The translations under genes and the position numbers were made by a program. The notes beneath the pieces were generated by a model that had not been told where the DNA came from, did not search any database, and saw only the letters and a program-made list of their open reading frames with translations. Below, in pieces: positions 21,251 to 31,779 of a stretch of DNA of 35,809 nt; position 1 is the first letter of the stretch, and each line of letters starts with the position of its first letter. Where the stretch lies: NCBI GenBank assembly GCA_009602735.1, contig WELA01013799.1:559837-595645 (forward strand), written 5' to 3'. The DNA comes from Mesotaenium endlicherianum (taxonomy: Eukaryota > Streptophyta > Zygnematophyceae > Zygnematales > Mesotaeniaceae).

Positions 21251-21971
21251 TGTAATGAATCAGTATATTGGTTGACATAATATTCATTTAAATAATATGG
21301 TTAAATAAGTTCAGCCTGCTGAACTCTAGTTAATGATCAGTCTGCTGGACTTTATATTTAATATCAGTTTAATGACTCGGCCGGAAGCAGCAGGCTGATG
21401 TCAGCTTAAGTCAGCTTGCTGACACATTCTTTGACAGCCAGCTGACTCCCGTACTCGGTAGCAGCGAACTGCCTCGATATGCATCTAAGTGTGGTATGCT
21501 AGATGAATGGCCAGATGACATCCCTATGATGGATGGCGATTCGGGATGATGGGAGATGGCGGTGGATATGGTTGAACGAGTTCCTACCAACGTGGTTAAC
21601 TCCCGGGTAGGCGGTGCCATTGCACTGGCCGTTGAACAGTAAACTCATTCCATGTACATATGCTAGGCATTGCTCTCGAGTTCGGCATTCGGAAACGAGG
21701 CCAACTCCCTCGTACAGCTTACTGAGAGAGATCTGAATCCAAGGCGAGAAGCCATTGATACGCACTGTCTTCTAACCTTGCTTATGTATGAGTTTAATGA
21801 TTTGCATTTTTGATGCTAGTTTACTCGCATTTGACTTACGAGTATTATTCACTGCTAGTGTGTTGTTCTTTGCCGTTTAACCAGTTTACTAAAAATACCA
21901 TAAAGATTACTTGCTGATATAAAGATCTTTATCAATTGTTAATCGCCTATTTGGTAAGTCGATTCATTTCA
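21251..21971 (+). repeat. LTR C, outer 5' LTR of element 2
   Basis: 721 bp, TGTAATGAATCAG to GATTCATTTCA. The ends form an 11-bp inverted repeat with one mismatch. It matches LTR E at variable sites (TATATTGGTTGACAT, TAATGATCAG, GACTCGGCCGGAAGCAGC). Confidence 0.95.
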
Positions 21972-21986
21972 GTGGTATCGGAGCAG
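21972..21986 (+). promoter_or_regulatory. Intact primer-binding site after LTR C
   Basis: GTGGTATCGGAGCAG directly follows the LTR end. TGGTATCGGAGC matches the usual tRNA-Met primer site at 11 of 12 bases. Confidence 0.8.
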
Positions 21987-22005
21987 TTATCACAGTCTTC
22001 TTTAT

Positions 22006-22408
22006 ATGGTAAGGACAAGGTCTCAAACAAGCAACTCCCGAGACATGGAGAACCAGGATAACGAGAATGTCGAAAACCAGGCGGAAAGCCATGTAGCGGG
22101 AACCGGTACCTATTCTGAAGCAGTAGCAGATACTGCTGCTAGAGAGGCTGCAGATGAGGCAGCTGCTATTGCCGCAGTCGCAGCACAGCAAGCTGAGGAG
22201 GAGAGAGCCAGATTAGAAGCTGAACAGTTAGCGAAGGCCGCTGAAGATACAGAAAGGAGGGAAAGACAGCCAGCTGACGAGCGCACTGTTGAAGAACTTA
22301 TGGCATCGAGGGCCAATGTTCTGAACCCACCTCCTGCTGTACAACTCAATGTACCCCTAGGTCAAATACGTGACCGGCTGAATGCGGCAGGAATTGCTGC
22401 TGCATGAG
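22006..22408 (+). pseudogene. gag: Truncated gag N-terminus between LTR C and LTR D
   Basis: The first 133 codons of the family gag, from [10 protein letters not shown] to LNAAGIAAA, then TGA at 22405-22407 one base before LTR D. In other copies the sequence continues GCAGGAGCGAGAG; here it reads GCATGAG and is cut by TGTAATGAATC. The capsid domain and zinc knuckle are missing. This is the start of the outer element's gag, broken by the inner LTR. Confidence 0.92.
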
Positions 22409-23128
22409 TGTAATGAATCAGTACACTGGTTGATATAATATTCATTTAAATAATTTAGTTAAATAAGTTCAGCCTGCTGAACTCTAGTTAACAATCAGTC
22501 TGCTAGACTTTATACTTAATATCAGTTTAATGACTTGGCCGGAAGTAGCAGGCTGAGATCACCTTAAGTCAGCTTGCTGACACATTCTTTGACAGCCAGC
22601 TGACTCCCGTACTCGGTAGCAGCGAACTGCCTCGATATGCATCTAAGTGTGGTATGCTAGATGAATGGCCAGATGACATCCCTATGATGGATGGCGATTC
22701 GGGATGATGGGAGATGGCGGTGGATTTGGTTAACCGAGGTCCTACCAACGTGGTTAACTCCCGGGTAGGCGGTGCCATCGAACTGACCGTTGAACAGTAA
22801 CCTCATTCCATGTACATACGCTAGGCATTGCTCTCGAGTTCGACATTCGGAAACGAGGCCAACTCTCTTGTACAGCTTACTGAGAGAGATCTGAATCCAA
22901 GGCGAGAAGCCATTGATACGCACTGTCTTCTAACCTTGCTTATGTATGAGTTTACTGATTTGCATCATTGATGCTAGTTTACTCGCATTTGACTTACGAG
23001 TATTATTCCCTGCTAGTGTATTGTCCTTTGCCGTTTAACTAATAACGAAAAATACCATAAAGATTACTTGCTGATATAAAGATGTTTATTAATTGTTAAT
23101 CGCCTATTTGGTAAGTCGATTCATTTCA
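22409..23128 (+). repeat. LTR D, internal LTR of element 2
   Basis: 720 bp, TGTAATGAATCAG to GATTCATTTCA, followed by an intact primer site at 23129-23143 (GTGGTATCGGAGCAG). Its variable bases match LTR B of element 1 (TTGATATAATATT, GACTTGGCCGGAAGTAGC), so it came from another subfamily than LTRs C and E. Confidence 0.95.
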
Positions 23129-23162
23129 GTGGTATCGGAGCAGTTATCACAGTCTTCTTTGT

Positions 23163-24655
23163 ATGGTAAGGACAAGGTCTCAAACTAGCAACTCCCGAGA
23201 CATGGAGAACCAGGATAACGAGAATGTCGAAAACCAGGCGGAAAGCCATGTAGCGGGAAACCGTACCTATTCGGAAGCAGTAGCGGATACTGCAGCTAGG
23301 GAGGCTGCAGATGAGGCAGCTGCTATTGCCTCAGTCGCAGCTCAGCAAGCTGAGGAGGAGATAGCCAGACTAGAAGCTGAACAAGTAGCAAAGGCCGCTG
23401 AAGATATACAAAGGAGGGAAGGACAGCCAGCTGACGAGCGCACTGTTGAAGAACTTATGGCATCAAGGGCCAATGTTCTGAACCCACCTCCTGCCGTACA
23501 ACTCAATGTACCCCTAGGTCAAATACGTGACCGGCTGAATGCGGCAGGAATTGCTGCTGCAGGAGCGAGAGGGACTGTTGAGGACACTACTCAGCGAGTA
23601 GATGCCAATGCTGCTGCTGCTTTTGCTAGACTACCACCCCAGAGTGTAGACTTGGGAGCATTCTTCGTTCAAATGCAGTCGCAAATGGCGACCATGTATC
23701 AATCCCAACAGGAGGACAAAAGAATCATAATGTCCCTACTGCGGGACAGAGACCAACTGGGGTCTCACACCACTAGTGGTGGTGGCCGAGGGCCTAGTAA
23801 GCCCAAGCCGAAACCTCCCCAGGACTATGATCCTGAGGGAAACANAGAATATGATCCTGAGGGAAAAAGAAAATATTACCTGATCAAGTTTCTCGCGGAT
23901 GTTGAGTAGTGGCTGGAGAACTGCAAGATTACGAGAAGGTCAGGCACACCGGTGCGCTACTCAAAGGCAGTGCCGCAGACTGGTGGCTTTACTGGAAAGG
24001 AGAGCGTAAGGCTTGGCAACTCGGTGACTCTACGTGGGTAGAGTTTGTCGAGAAGTTGCATGAGAAGTTTGATGTCATCAATCAGCAGGAGAAAGCTATC
24101 TATGCGATGATCTCCCTGACACTGAAGCAGACCACTTCAGTTGCTGAGTTTGCTCAAAAGTTCCAAGAGAACATGATGAAGCAGCCCAAATTGCCAGAAT
24201 GATATAGGTTAGCATACTTCAGGTATGGCTTGAAATCCGAGGTCTCTCGTCATTTTGCTGAGAAAAAGTATGAAAAACTGGCTGACTTGATCCAAGATGC
24301 GGATGCCTGGGATCAGCAGCAGTTCAATCACAAGGGCCAGAGTAATGCTTTGGTGTCTAAGGTTGTCAAAAAGCCCCACGGTTCCTACAATGCAATTGAA
24401 GGAGACCAGGCTGAGGATGATCAGGGTGATGGATATGAGAACGAATATAATGCCATACAGTCTAGAGGTAGGGGTGGTTCCTCTCGGGGCGGCTATGGAA
24501 GAGATGGTGGTAGGACTAAGCCGAGACCAGCCTCAGCAAAATCCACTTGCTACCATTGTCAGCAGTTGGGCCATTACACAGAACAGTGTCGAGTCAAGCA
24601 CCTTCCGAAGGCCGAGAGAAAAGACCAGCCTTTAAAAGACAGCAACAGTCAGTAA
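23163..24655 (+). pseudogene. gag: Element 2 Gag, broken by stops and a deletion
   Basis: Starts like element 1 gag ([10 protein letters not shown]) with the same Ala/Glu-rich region, capsid domain and RG-rich stretch. The zinc knuckle is CYHCQQLGHYTEQC. Breaks relative to element 1: a 24-bp in-frame duplication around an N at 23845, CAG to TAG at 23907-23909, a 10-bp deletion near 23922, and CGA to TGA at 24200-24202. The rest of the frame is preserved up to the TAA at 24653-24655. No functional Gag can be made from this copy as assembled. Confidence 0.93.
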
Positions 24656-24672
24656 TCCAGTCTACTGACTGT
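24631..24672 (+). promoter_or_regulatory. -1 programmed frameshift signal, gag-pol (element 2)
   Basis: T TTA AAA at 24631-24637 in gag phase, spacer 24638-24644, stem 24645-24654 with 24663-24672, loop 24655-24662. The sequence is identical to element 1, although the surrounding gag has decayed. Confidence 0.82.
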
Positions 24673-27600
24673 GAGGATGCTAGAGATAGTGAGTCGTCAC
24701 TAGCTGCCCTCGTAGCAGGTATTATGGGTCCTGTTGAACTGGATTCACTATGCATGCCTGACAACCAGATAAAGGAGACCATCAGCAATATAGACGTCCA
24801 GAGAGTGCACACTCTGGATGCTCTTGTTCCACCTGATGTCCAACATTTCTTTGCTACGTCAGGAGAACAATGCGAAAGTCAGGAAAAGACAGTCCCCCCT
24901 ATCCTACTGCATTGCATGATTGCAGGTAGGAAGGTGAGGGCATTTGTTGACGGAGGGGCGTCACATACTTTTATCCACAAGGACTTAGTTAAGCGGCTAA
25001 GGCTGCCTACTGTCACCCAAGGGAATAGAAAAATATTCCTTGGAGATGCCTCAAGTATCCCGGGAGGAGTTATAACCAAGCCTATTGAGGTCCAGTTAGG
25101 TTCTGGCATTGCAGTTCTAACTGAAACGCTTACATTTGAGGTACTCAACACTGGCTTTTATGATCTCGTGCTAGGCAGGTCCTGGCTTAATAGACATCAA
25201 GTTGAAGTGTGCTGGAGCAGAGGTACAGTTAAAGTGAGAGGAGCCAGTGATGGGCAGACTGACTTGGCACCCACCAGTGCTCTTCCTCTTGTCCTGTGTG
25301 GATGGCAAATGAAGGAAAAGAAGAGGCTTCCAGAAGGATGCAAGTTGCTGAATGCAATGGAGTTCGTCAAAAGCTGGAACCAGAAGGAAGACAGAATGTT
25401 CTGTCTGCTGCTAAGAGAGGTACCTTGTAGTGATTTGAGTTATTATACATTAGTTTGCATATATTTTAATGTTTTCAAATATATTTGAAGTAATATGGTG
25501 TGGAGTCAAGTGTGAATTGGTACTCTAGTAACTTGGTTCATGTCCTTTGAACCTTCCAAGGCATTTTCGAAGTTAGAGGAAAGACCTAGAAGAACTCCAT
25601 GTGGCAAAAGTCAGATGTGCCATTTTTAGGTCAAAAAGACATGTGTACATTATTCTAGAAAGAGGTGGCAAGTTTTGGGATGTGTTGGGTGCCAACACAT
25701 CAACATACACCTTCCTAGAAATTACTTATGTAGCAAGTATATAAACAAGAGCTAGAACATAGAAAGACATTTCAGAATCACTCTTGTACTTGCCAAAATC
25801 CAGAAATATATTAACTTTCAAGAAGCCATCTCTCTTTCAAGAAGCTACCACTTGTGTTCAAAGATCCTTGTCTTGAATAGATAAAGTATTCTGTTTTACT
25901 AAGTACTTTATCTATCTGTTTCACTACATACCTCCTCAACCTGAAGAAGTGGTTGAGAAAAAGGTAAGTCCTCCGGAGCACCCTACTGCTGCAAAAATTG
26001 TTGGTCAGTACACGGATGTATTTAGTATGCCTCCGGGACTATTCCCTAAGAGGGAAGTAGATCATAGGATTGATCTATTACCTGAGAGTCAGCCACCTTG
26101 GCAACGCACGTATAGCTTGTCTTATGTGGAGAGCGAGGAGTTGAAAACACAGATTGCAGAGCTTGAGGAAAATGGTTACATTTCTCCTAGTAAATCACCT
26201 TACGGCGCACCCATCCTATTTGTTAAGAAAAAGGATGGCAGTATGCGGATGTGTGTGGATTACAGAGCCCTGAACATAATTACAGTAAAGAACAAGTATG
26301 CTTTACCCAGGATCAAGGACTTGCTTGATACTCTGTCTGGTGCTAAGGTGTTCAGTAAGATAGATCTCAAGAGTGGTTATCATCAAATCAGAATTGCTGA
26401 GGGGGATGAACACAAGACTGCCTTCCGCACACGTTATGGACACTATGAGTTCAACGTGATGCCATTTGGACTGACTAATGCTCCTGCCACCTTCATGGGT
26501 GCTATGAATGACATTTTCAGACCTTATTTGGATAAGTTTGTGCAAGTTTTCCTGGATGATATTTTAATTTTCTCTACAGATGAAGCTCAGCAAACTGAAC
26601 ACTTAAAGACTGTCTTGGACACTCTGAGGAAAAATCACTTATATACTAAAATGAGCAAGTGTGATTTCTTCAAGGGAAGTATTGAATTCTTAGGCCACAT
26701 TGTCAGTAAAAAGGGCATCAGTGTGGATCCTAAGAAAGTCCAGACCATAAGGGACTGGCCAGTACCACAGTCTGTCTCTGAAGTTAGATCCTTCCTCGGG
26801 TTGGCTAACTACTACAGGAGATTTATTGAGAATTATTCTACAAAGGACAGTAAACTGACTGACCTTATTAAGAAAGACATAGGGTATGTGTGGGGGGAAG
26901 AGCAGCAGGCTGCCTTCCAGACCCTTAAAGATGCCCTTTGTTCTGCCCCAATGCTAGCCGTGTATGACCCTAGCAAACCGGTGCAGGTGGTCACTGATGC
27001 CTCTGACTTTGCCATGGGTGCTATTTTGTTGCAGCCTGCGAACAAAACCACAAAGGATGGTAAGGTAGGGCAGGAGTGGCACCCTGTGTTGTACGAGTCT
27101 ATGAAATTTAATCCAGCGGAGATTAATTACTCAGTACACGATAAATAGCTGCTAGCTATCATTCATGTGCTCAAACAGTGGAGAGCATACTTACATGGTA
27201 AAGCCTTTAAGGTGATTACAGATCATCTAGCTCTGACCCACTTTCAGAAGAAGTCCAAGCTGTCGAGGAGGGAGAACCGCTGGAGCCAGATGCTGGAGCA
27301 GTTCCAAGTCCAGATCGACTACAAACCAGGGAAGTTGAATCCTGCTGATGCACTCTCTAGAAGACCTGACTTGCAAGAAAGGAACTTTAGTCAGCATGCT
27401 GTAGATAAAGTCCTGTGTGCACTCACTTCACTAAAGGTGAAAAAGTCCTTCCTTGAACAACTTAGGAAAGCCTACCTTTCTGACCCAACATTTGAGCCCA
27501 GCCCCACTACTGGTGTGTGTCGTGCTACTGCACTCGGGTATAAGCTCAAGGGAGGGGTCTGGGTGACTGAAACCACTTCAGGCAGGCTGAAGCTGGTCAT

Positions 27601-28960
27601 TCCTAATAATTTGGAAATAAGGTCTCTCTTACTGAGTCAAGCTCATGACAGTCTCCTGGGTGGACATTTGGGGCAGGCCAAAACTGTTGGCAAACTGGCA
27701 AAACATTATCATTGGGAGGGGTTACCCCGGGAGGTCTTGAAATATGTCAAGTCCTGTGACCAGTGTCAGAGAAATAAGTCTCGGCACACACCACCCGGAG
27801 GTCTCTTGCAACCGCTGCCCATCCCAGCTGGACGCTGGGAAACTATATCCATGGACTGGGTGGTCTCACTACCAAGAACTGCCAACGGGCATGATTCAAT
27901 ACTGGTAGTCGTGGATAAACTGACAAAAATGGTCATTTTTATCCCCACAACTGTCAAAGTGACTGCACTCGAAACAGCGAGACAGTTTTACAACCATGTA
28001 GTATGCCAACATGGGCTCCCTTCTAATATCATCTCAGACAGAGACTCAAAATTCACCTCTAAGTTCTGGAGAGCTTTAATGGGGTTAATGGGAGTCAAAC
28101 AGCTGCTCAGCACAGCAAACCACCCTCAGACTGATGGGCAGACTGAAAGAACTAATCGAGTTCTGCAGGAGGTGCTGAGAGCATATATTAACCAAAAACA
28201 AGATAATTGGGATGACCTGTTGCCTCAAATTCAGTTTGCGGTCAACAGTGCGGTGCACGCGTCAACGGGCAAGACTCCTTTTGAACTCAGCCTGGGTAGA
28301 GTCCCTAAGTCTCCTTTAGCTGTACTGGGGGAGTCGCTAACTGACCCTGAAGGGATTGACAATCCGGTCTCCCTCCAGTTAACTCAGGAGTTTGCTGACA
28401 CCCTGTCGGAAGTCCAACAAAACCTGCACAAAGCCCAAGAAACCCAACAAAAATACGCTAATCAACACCGTCGGGAGCTGACATTTTCTAAGGGCGATTT
28501 AGTCAAACTGCATTCTCAGCACCTGTACCTCCCTGGTGTGGTCAAGAAAAAGCTTGGCCCTGTCTGGGTCGGTCCATATTTGGTGGTACGTCGTGTCGGT
28601 CAGAATGCTTACAAACTGAACATGTCAGCTGACTACAAGGGTCACCCGGTCTTTAATGTCTCCTTCCTGGAACCATACATCAAAGGTGATACACTGTTCA
28701 CAGGTCGGTAACCTGTCCAACCGGGACCGGTCCCCGCTGTTCGGGACGGCGATCCTGACGAATATGAGGTCGATGAGATTTTAGACGCTCGCTCGGTCCG
28801 TCGATCGTCTAAATATGTCATGAAGTACCTCATCCGATGGAAGGGTTACGATGCCTCTGGGGACACTTGGGAGTTTAAGGACCACTTGACNCACCAGCTG
28901 ACCAATGCCAAAGGGGCGTTGAAACGGTTCCACCTTCGGGCGGCTGGGGCACCGCCCTAA
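24638..28960 (+). pseudogene. pol: Element 2 Pol, interrupted by a solo LTR and stops
   Basis: Same domain order as element 1: protease VDGGAS (about 24949), RT with FLDD (about 26550), RNase H, integrase with zinc finger and the D, D, E motifs (DSKFTSKF and TDGQTERTN intact), then a chromodomain at about 28760-28880. Breaks: a 503-bp solo LTR at 25426-25928; GAG to TAG at 27146-27148, which destroys the RNase H catalytic Glu in HDKELLA; TTA to TAA at 28709-28711 just before the chromodomain; and a small insertion with an N at 28891. Unlike element 1, the integrase reads through the position after TERTN and has no frameshift near its C-terminus. The final stop is TAA 28958-28960. Confidence 0.93.
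25426..25928. mobile_element. Solo LTR inserted in element 2 pol, TSD TACCT
   Basis: A 503-bp insertion absent from element 1. It begins TGTAGTGA and ends TCACTACA, a perfect 8-bp terminal inverted repeat of TG..CA type, and is flanked by the exact duplication TACCT (25421-25425 and 25929-25933). It has no coding capacity, a TATA-like AGTATATAAAC at about 25736, and an AT-rich 3' part. It is unrelated to the chromovirus LTRs. The short LTR and 5-bp duplication would suit a Ty1/copia element, but that class is a guess. If so, TATA and end order suggest + orientation. Confidence 0.9.
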
Positions 28961-29284
28961 CTGTCCCTTCAGTAGACATGGGAAGGTGACAGGAGGTCCT
29001 GTCTCCATATAAGTTGGAGGGGGATGTGACAGTTAGTGACAGTTGTGACACGCAGCCCACCTTTAAAATTAAGTTGGAGGGAGTGGTATTCTCTGATCAC
29101 CGTATTACACATTCAACCTGCGCTCACACTCACTTACTCTCTAACTCAATTTTCCCTTATATTCACTCACACCAGGTATTCCACACTAGGAACTCTCCCG
29201 ATCACGTTCCTCTTCATCAAGGGCACTCAGTAGCGGCAAAATATCATAACTTCACTAACTGCATTGTGTTTATGATTGAGCAGG
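28961..29284 (+). other. Pol-ORF3 spacer of element 2 with two PPT-like repeats
   Basis: The same layout as element 1: a GACAGGAGGTCCTGTC hairpin, TAAGTTGGAGGGG at 29010-29022 and TAAGTTGGAGGGA at 29070-29082, again 60 bases apart, then sequence without a recognised gene up to the ORF3 ATG. Confidence 0.6.
29010..29082 (+). repeat. Duplicated polypurine-tract motif upstream of ORF3 (element 2)
   Basis: Two copies 60 bases apart, as in element 1. The third copy is the PPT at 31046-31059. Confidence 0.85.
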
Positions 29285-30974
29285 ATGACTCAAAAGTCGG
29301 AACTCAAGAGGAAGAGAAGGGCGGAAGAGGCACATGCAGAATACTTGCAATTTCGTGGAGACATCGAATCATCTTCCATCACCGCTCGGGAATCACAACG
29401 ACTCCAACAACAGCGGGAGGCACAGAAGAAGAAGGAGGAGGAGGAACAGGCCAGACTGAGGCAGGAAGAAATGGACAGAAAAGCTGCAGAGGAGGCCAAG
29501 AAAGCAGAGGAGGAGAGGCAAGCTGAGGAGAAGCGGAAGCAGCAGGCTGAAGAAGANAAAGCAGCAGGCTGAAGAAGAAGAACAGAGAAGAATCAGCAGC
29601 TACCGCTACACGGCGCTGGGCAAGGGCTTTGATCTACTGGAGGAGGCCTTCAAGTATGCCCAGAGAAGTCGCAGTGAGTCGCAGAAGGAAATTCTCCAGA
29701 AGGAAGGGGAGACATCCTAAAACTTTGACAAGTATATAGAGGTCGGCACAGGGCTCCTCCTCTACCACGATTACGCCAGGATGGTAGGATATACGGTCAG
29801 AGAGGCCAAGGCAATGGCCCAGGTGAACGAAGCAGGGGCTGTCTCGATTCCTGGTATCTGGGGGGAAGATAGGGTCATCAGGATGATCCCCATGGACGCG
29901 GACAGCTTCAAGGACTCAACACCCCATAACAGGTTCAAGGCCATGTATAATGAGGTGGAGAGGAGGAGCTGGGAATTCTTGGCCAGGGAAACCAGTCAGC
30001 TAGACTTTGCAGAGCACTGGTACCCTTGTACTCTTAAAAGGACAGACCCTGCCTTCTTCCAAAAGCCCACTGATTGGCGGTGGATGACCATCAACATGAG
30101 GGACCAGCAGAATGACAGGGCGACGGATGAGGATTTCCTGACAGACCTAAAGGGGAACATAGTATTGCCCCCTCACATTGCGGCTTGGGACCCAAGATTG
30201 GATGGAGTCAGAGACTGCATGAGCCAAGAGATGCAGGGGGACAGAAGCAGGGCCCGAGAGTCATTCTCCAAAGGGAAGCACGCTTATGCCAAATGGGCAA
30301 GTAAGCAGGGGGAAAAGGACCTCTATGCGGTCCGGACTCAGCAGCCCCCACCAGCACCCAAAAGGGGAAGGTCAGTAGGATATTCTTTTTCTCGGGAAGA
30401 GCTGGAGCAGCTGACAGAAGAGACCCCAGAAGTCTCAGAGGAACCCGGGGACGGAGAGGAGGAGGAGTCAGAGGAAGACGAGGAGGAAGGCGAGGAGGAG
30501 GACACTAGCCCCGCCGTGATCCTGACGCCTGCCACATCCCCTGTAAGGGAGAAGACGGGGTTGGCCCTGCAGCAACTCGCTGAAGAGGAGGATATCACTT
30601 GGTTGGGGACTGCCAGAGGACAGACCCCATCTCCAGGCAAGGAGACCCAGTCAGACAGGGCAAACAGGAGGGCTGCTCGGGAGATAGTCAGAGGCCTGCC
30701 AGCATCTCTCTCGCAGAGAGGGCATGTACCCTTGGCTCATGTCATGCAACATCCTTGTGGGATGCCGGTATACGTACCTGTCAGTTTGAGGGCTGCCCAG
30801 GAGAAGGTTGCCTCCCTTCAGTTTCAGACTGTGCAGGAGGAAACAGCCCAGTTACTGCGTTCTCCGCCGGGTCCTTACACGGAACCTCCCTCTTTGACAG
30901 GCTTCAGAAGACCCCAAGACAGGAGGAGGTCTGGCTCCCCTGAGTATAGGGCCTCAAGGACATCTCCCTCCTAA
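29285..30974 (+). pseudogene. Element 2 ORF3, unknown coiled-coil/acidic protein (frame disturbed)
   Basis: The longer copy of the third ORF. ATG 29285 opens the same charged coiled coil as element 1. A 22-bp duplication around an N at 29557 shifts the frame; without it the frame would run on through LLEEAFKYAQRSRSESQKE, a segment deleted from element 1. Between about 29700 and 29760 the frame is disturbed again, with TAA at 29719-29721 in one frame and TGA at 29727-29729 in another. From 29781 the frame is open for 397 codons to TAA 30972-30974, with the Trp-rich section, PPAPKRGRS, a long Glu/Asp run and a Ser/Pro/Arg-rich tail. The two copies have different breaks, so the ancestor was probably one ORF of about 555 codons. 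No membrane or enzyme motif is seen. Confidence 0.72.
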
Positions 30975-31045
30975 TGGCAGTAGGCTGGGGACGGAAGGGA
31001 CAGCACGTTGTTATTAGTGTTAGTGTTGTCAAGGCGACAACATGT

Positions 31046-31059
31046 TAAGTTGGAGGGAT
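31046..31059 (+). promoter_or_regulatory. Polypurine tract of element 2
   Basis: TAAGTTGGAGGGAT directly before LTR E, identical to the tract of element 1. Confidence 0.85.
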
Positions 31060-31779
31060 TGTTATGAATCAGTATATTGGTTGACATAATATTCATTTAA
31101 ATAATATAGTTAAATAAGTTCAGCTTGCTGAATTCTAGTTAATGATCAGTCTGTTGGACTTCATATTTAATATCAGTTAATGACTCGGCCGGAAGCAGCA
31201 GGCTGATGTCAACTTAAGTCAGCTTGCTGACACATTCTTTGACATCCAGCTGACTTCCGTACTCGGTAGCAGCGAACTGCCTCGATATGCATTTAAGTGT
31301 GGTATGCTAGATGAATGGCCAGATGACATCCCTATGATGGATGGCGATTCGGGATGGTGGGAGATGGCGGTGAATTTGGTTAACCGAGGTCCTACCAACG
31401 TGGTTAACTCCCGGGTAGGCGGTGCCATCGCACTGGCCGTTGAACAGTAAACTCATTCCATGTACATATGCTAGGCATTGCTCTCGAGTTCGGCATTCGG
31501 AAACGAGGCCAACTCTCTTGTACAGCTTACTGAGAGAGATCTGAATCCAAGGCGAGAAGCCATTGATACGCACTGTCTTCTAACCTTGCTTATGTATGAG
31601 TTTACTGATTTGCATTACTGATGCTAGTTTACTCGCATTTGACTTACGAGTATTATTCACTGCTAGTGTGTTGTCCTTTGCCGTTTAACCAGTTAACGGA
31701 AAATACCATAAAGATTACTTGCTGATATAAAGATGTTTATTAATTGTTAATCGCCTATTTGGTAAGTCGATTCATTTCA
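31060..31779 (+). repeat. LTR E, 3' LTR of element 2
   Basis: 720 bp, TGTTATGAATCAG to GATTCATTTCA, followed by GTTGC. It pairs with LTR C by shared variants and by the target duplication. Many scattered differences from LTR C show that the insertion is not very recent. Confidence 0.95.

Larger units (their letters stand above)
21251..31779 (+). mobile_element. Element 2: three-LTR Ty3/gypsy chromovirus, TSD GTTGC
   Basis: A 10,529-bp insertion flanked by GTTGC (21246-21250 and 31780-31784). Order: LTR C, primer site, gag fragment, LTR D, primer site, gag, pol with an inserted solo LTR, duplicated PPT motifs, third ORF, PPT, LTR E. LTRs C and E share diagnostic bases; LTR D resembles element 1 instead. 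The likely history is an element nested in the gag of a relative, followed by recombination that removed the inner 3' end, or strand transfer between two RNAs during reverse transcription. Stops, frameshifts and the solo LTR make it non-autonomous. Confidence 0.92.

Noticed and set aside
22409..23128. LTR D as a simple solo LTR inserted in gag
   Set aside because: After LTR D the sequence does not resume the broken gag. It starts again with a primer site and a complete gag start, so D is the 5' LTR of an internal region.
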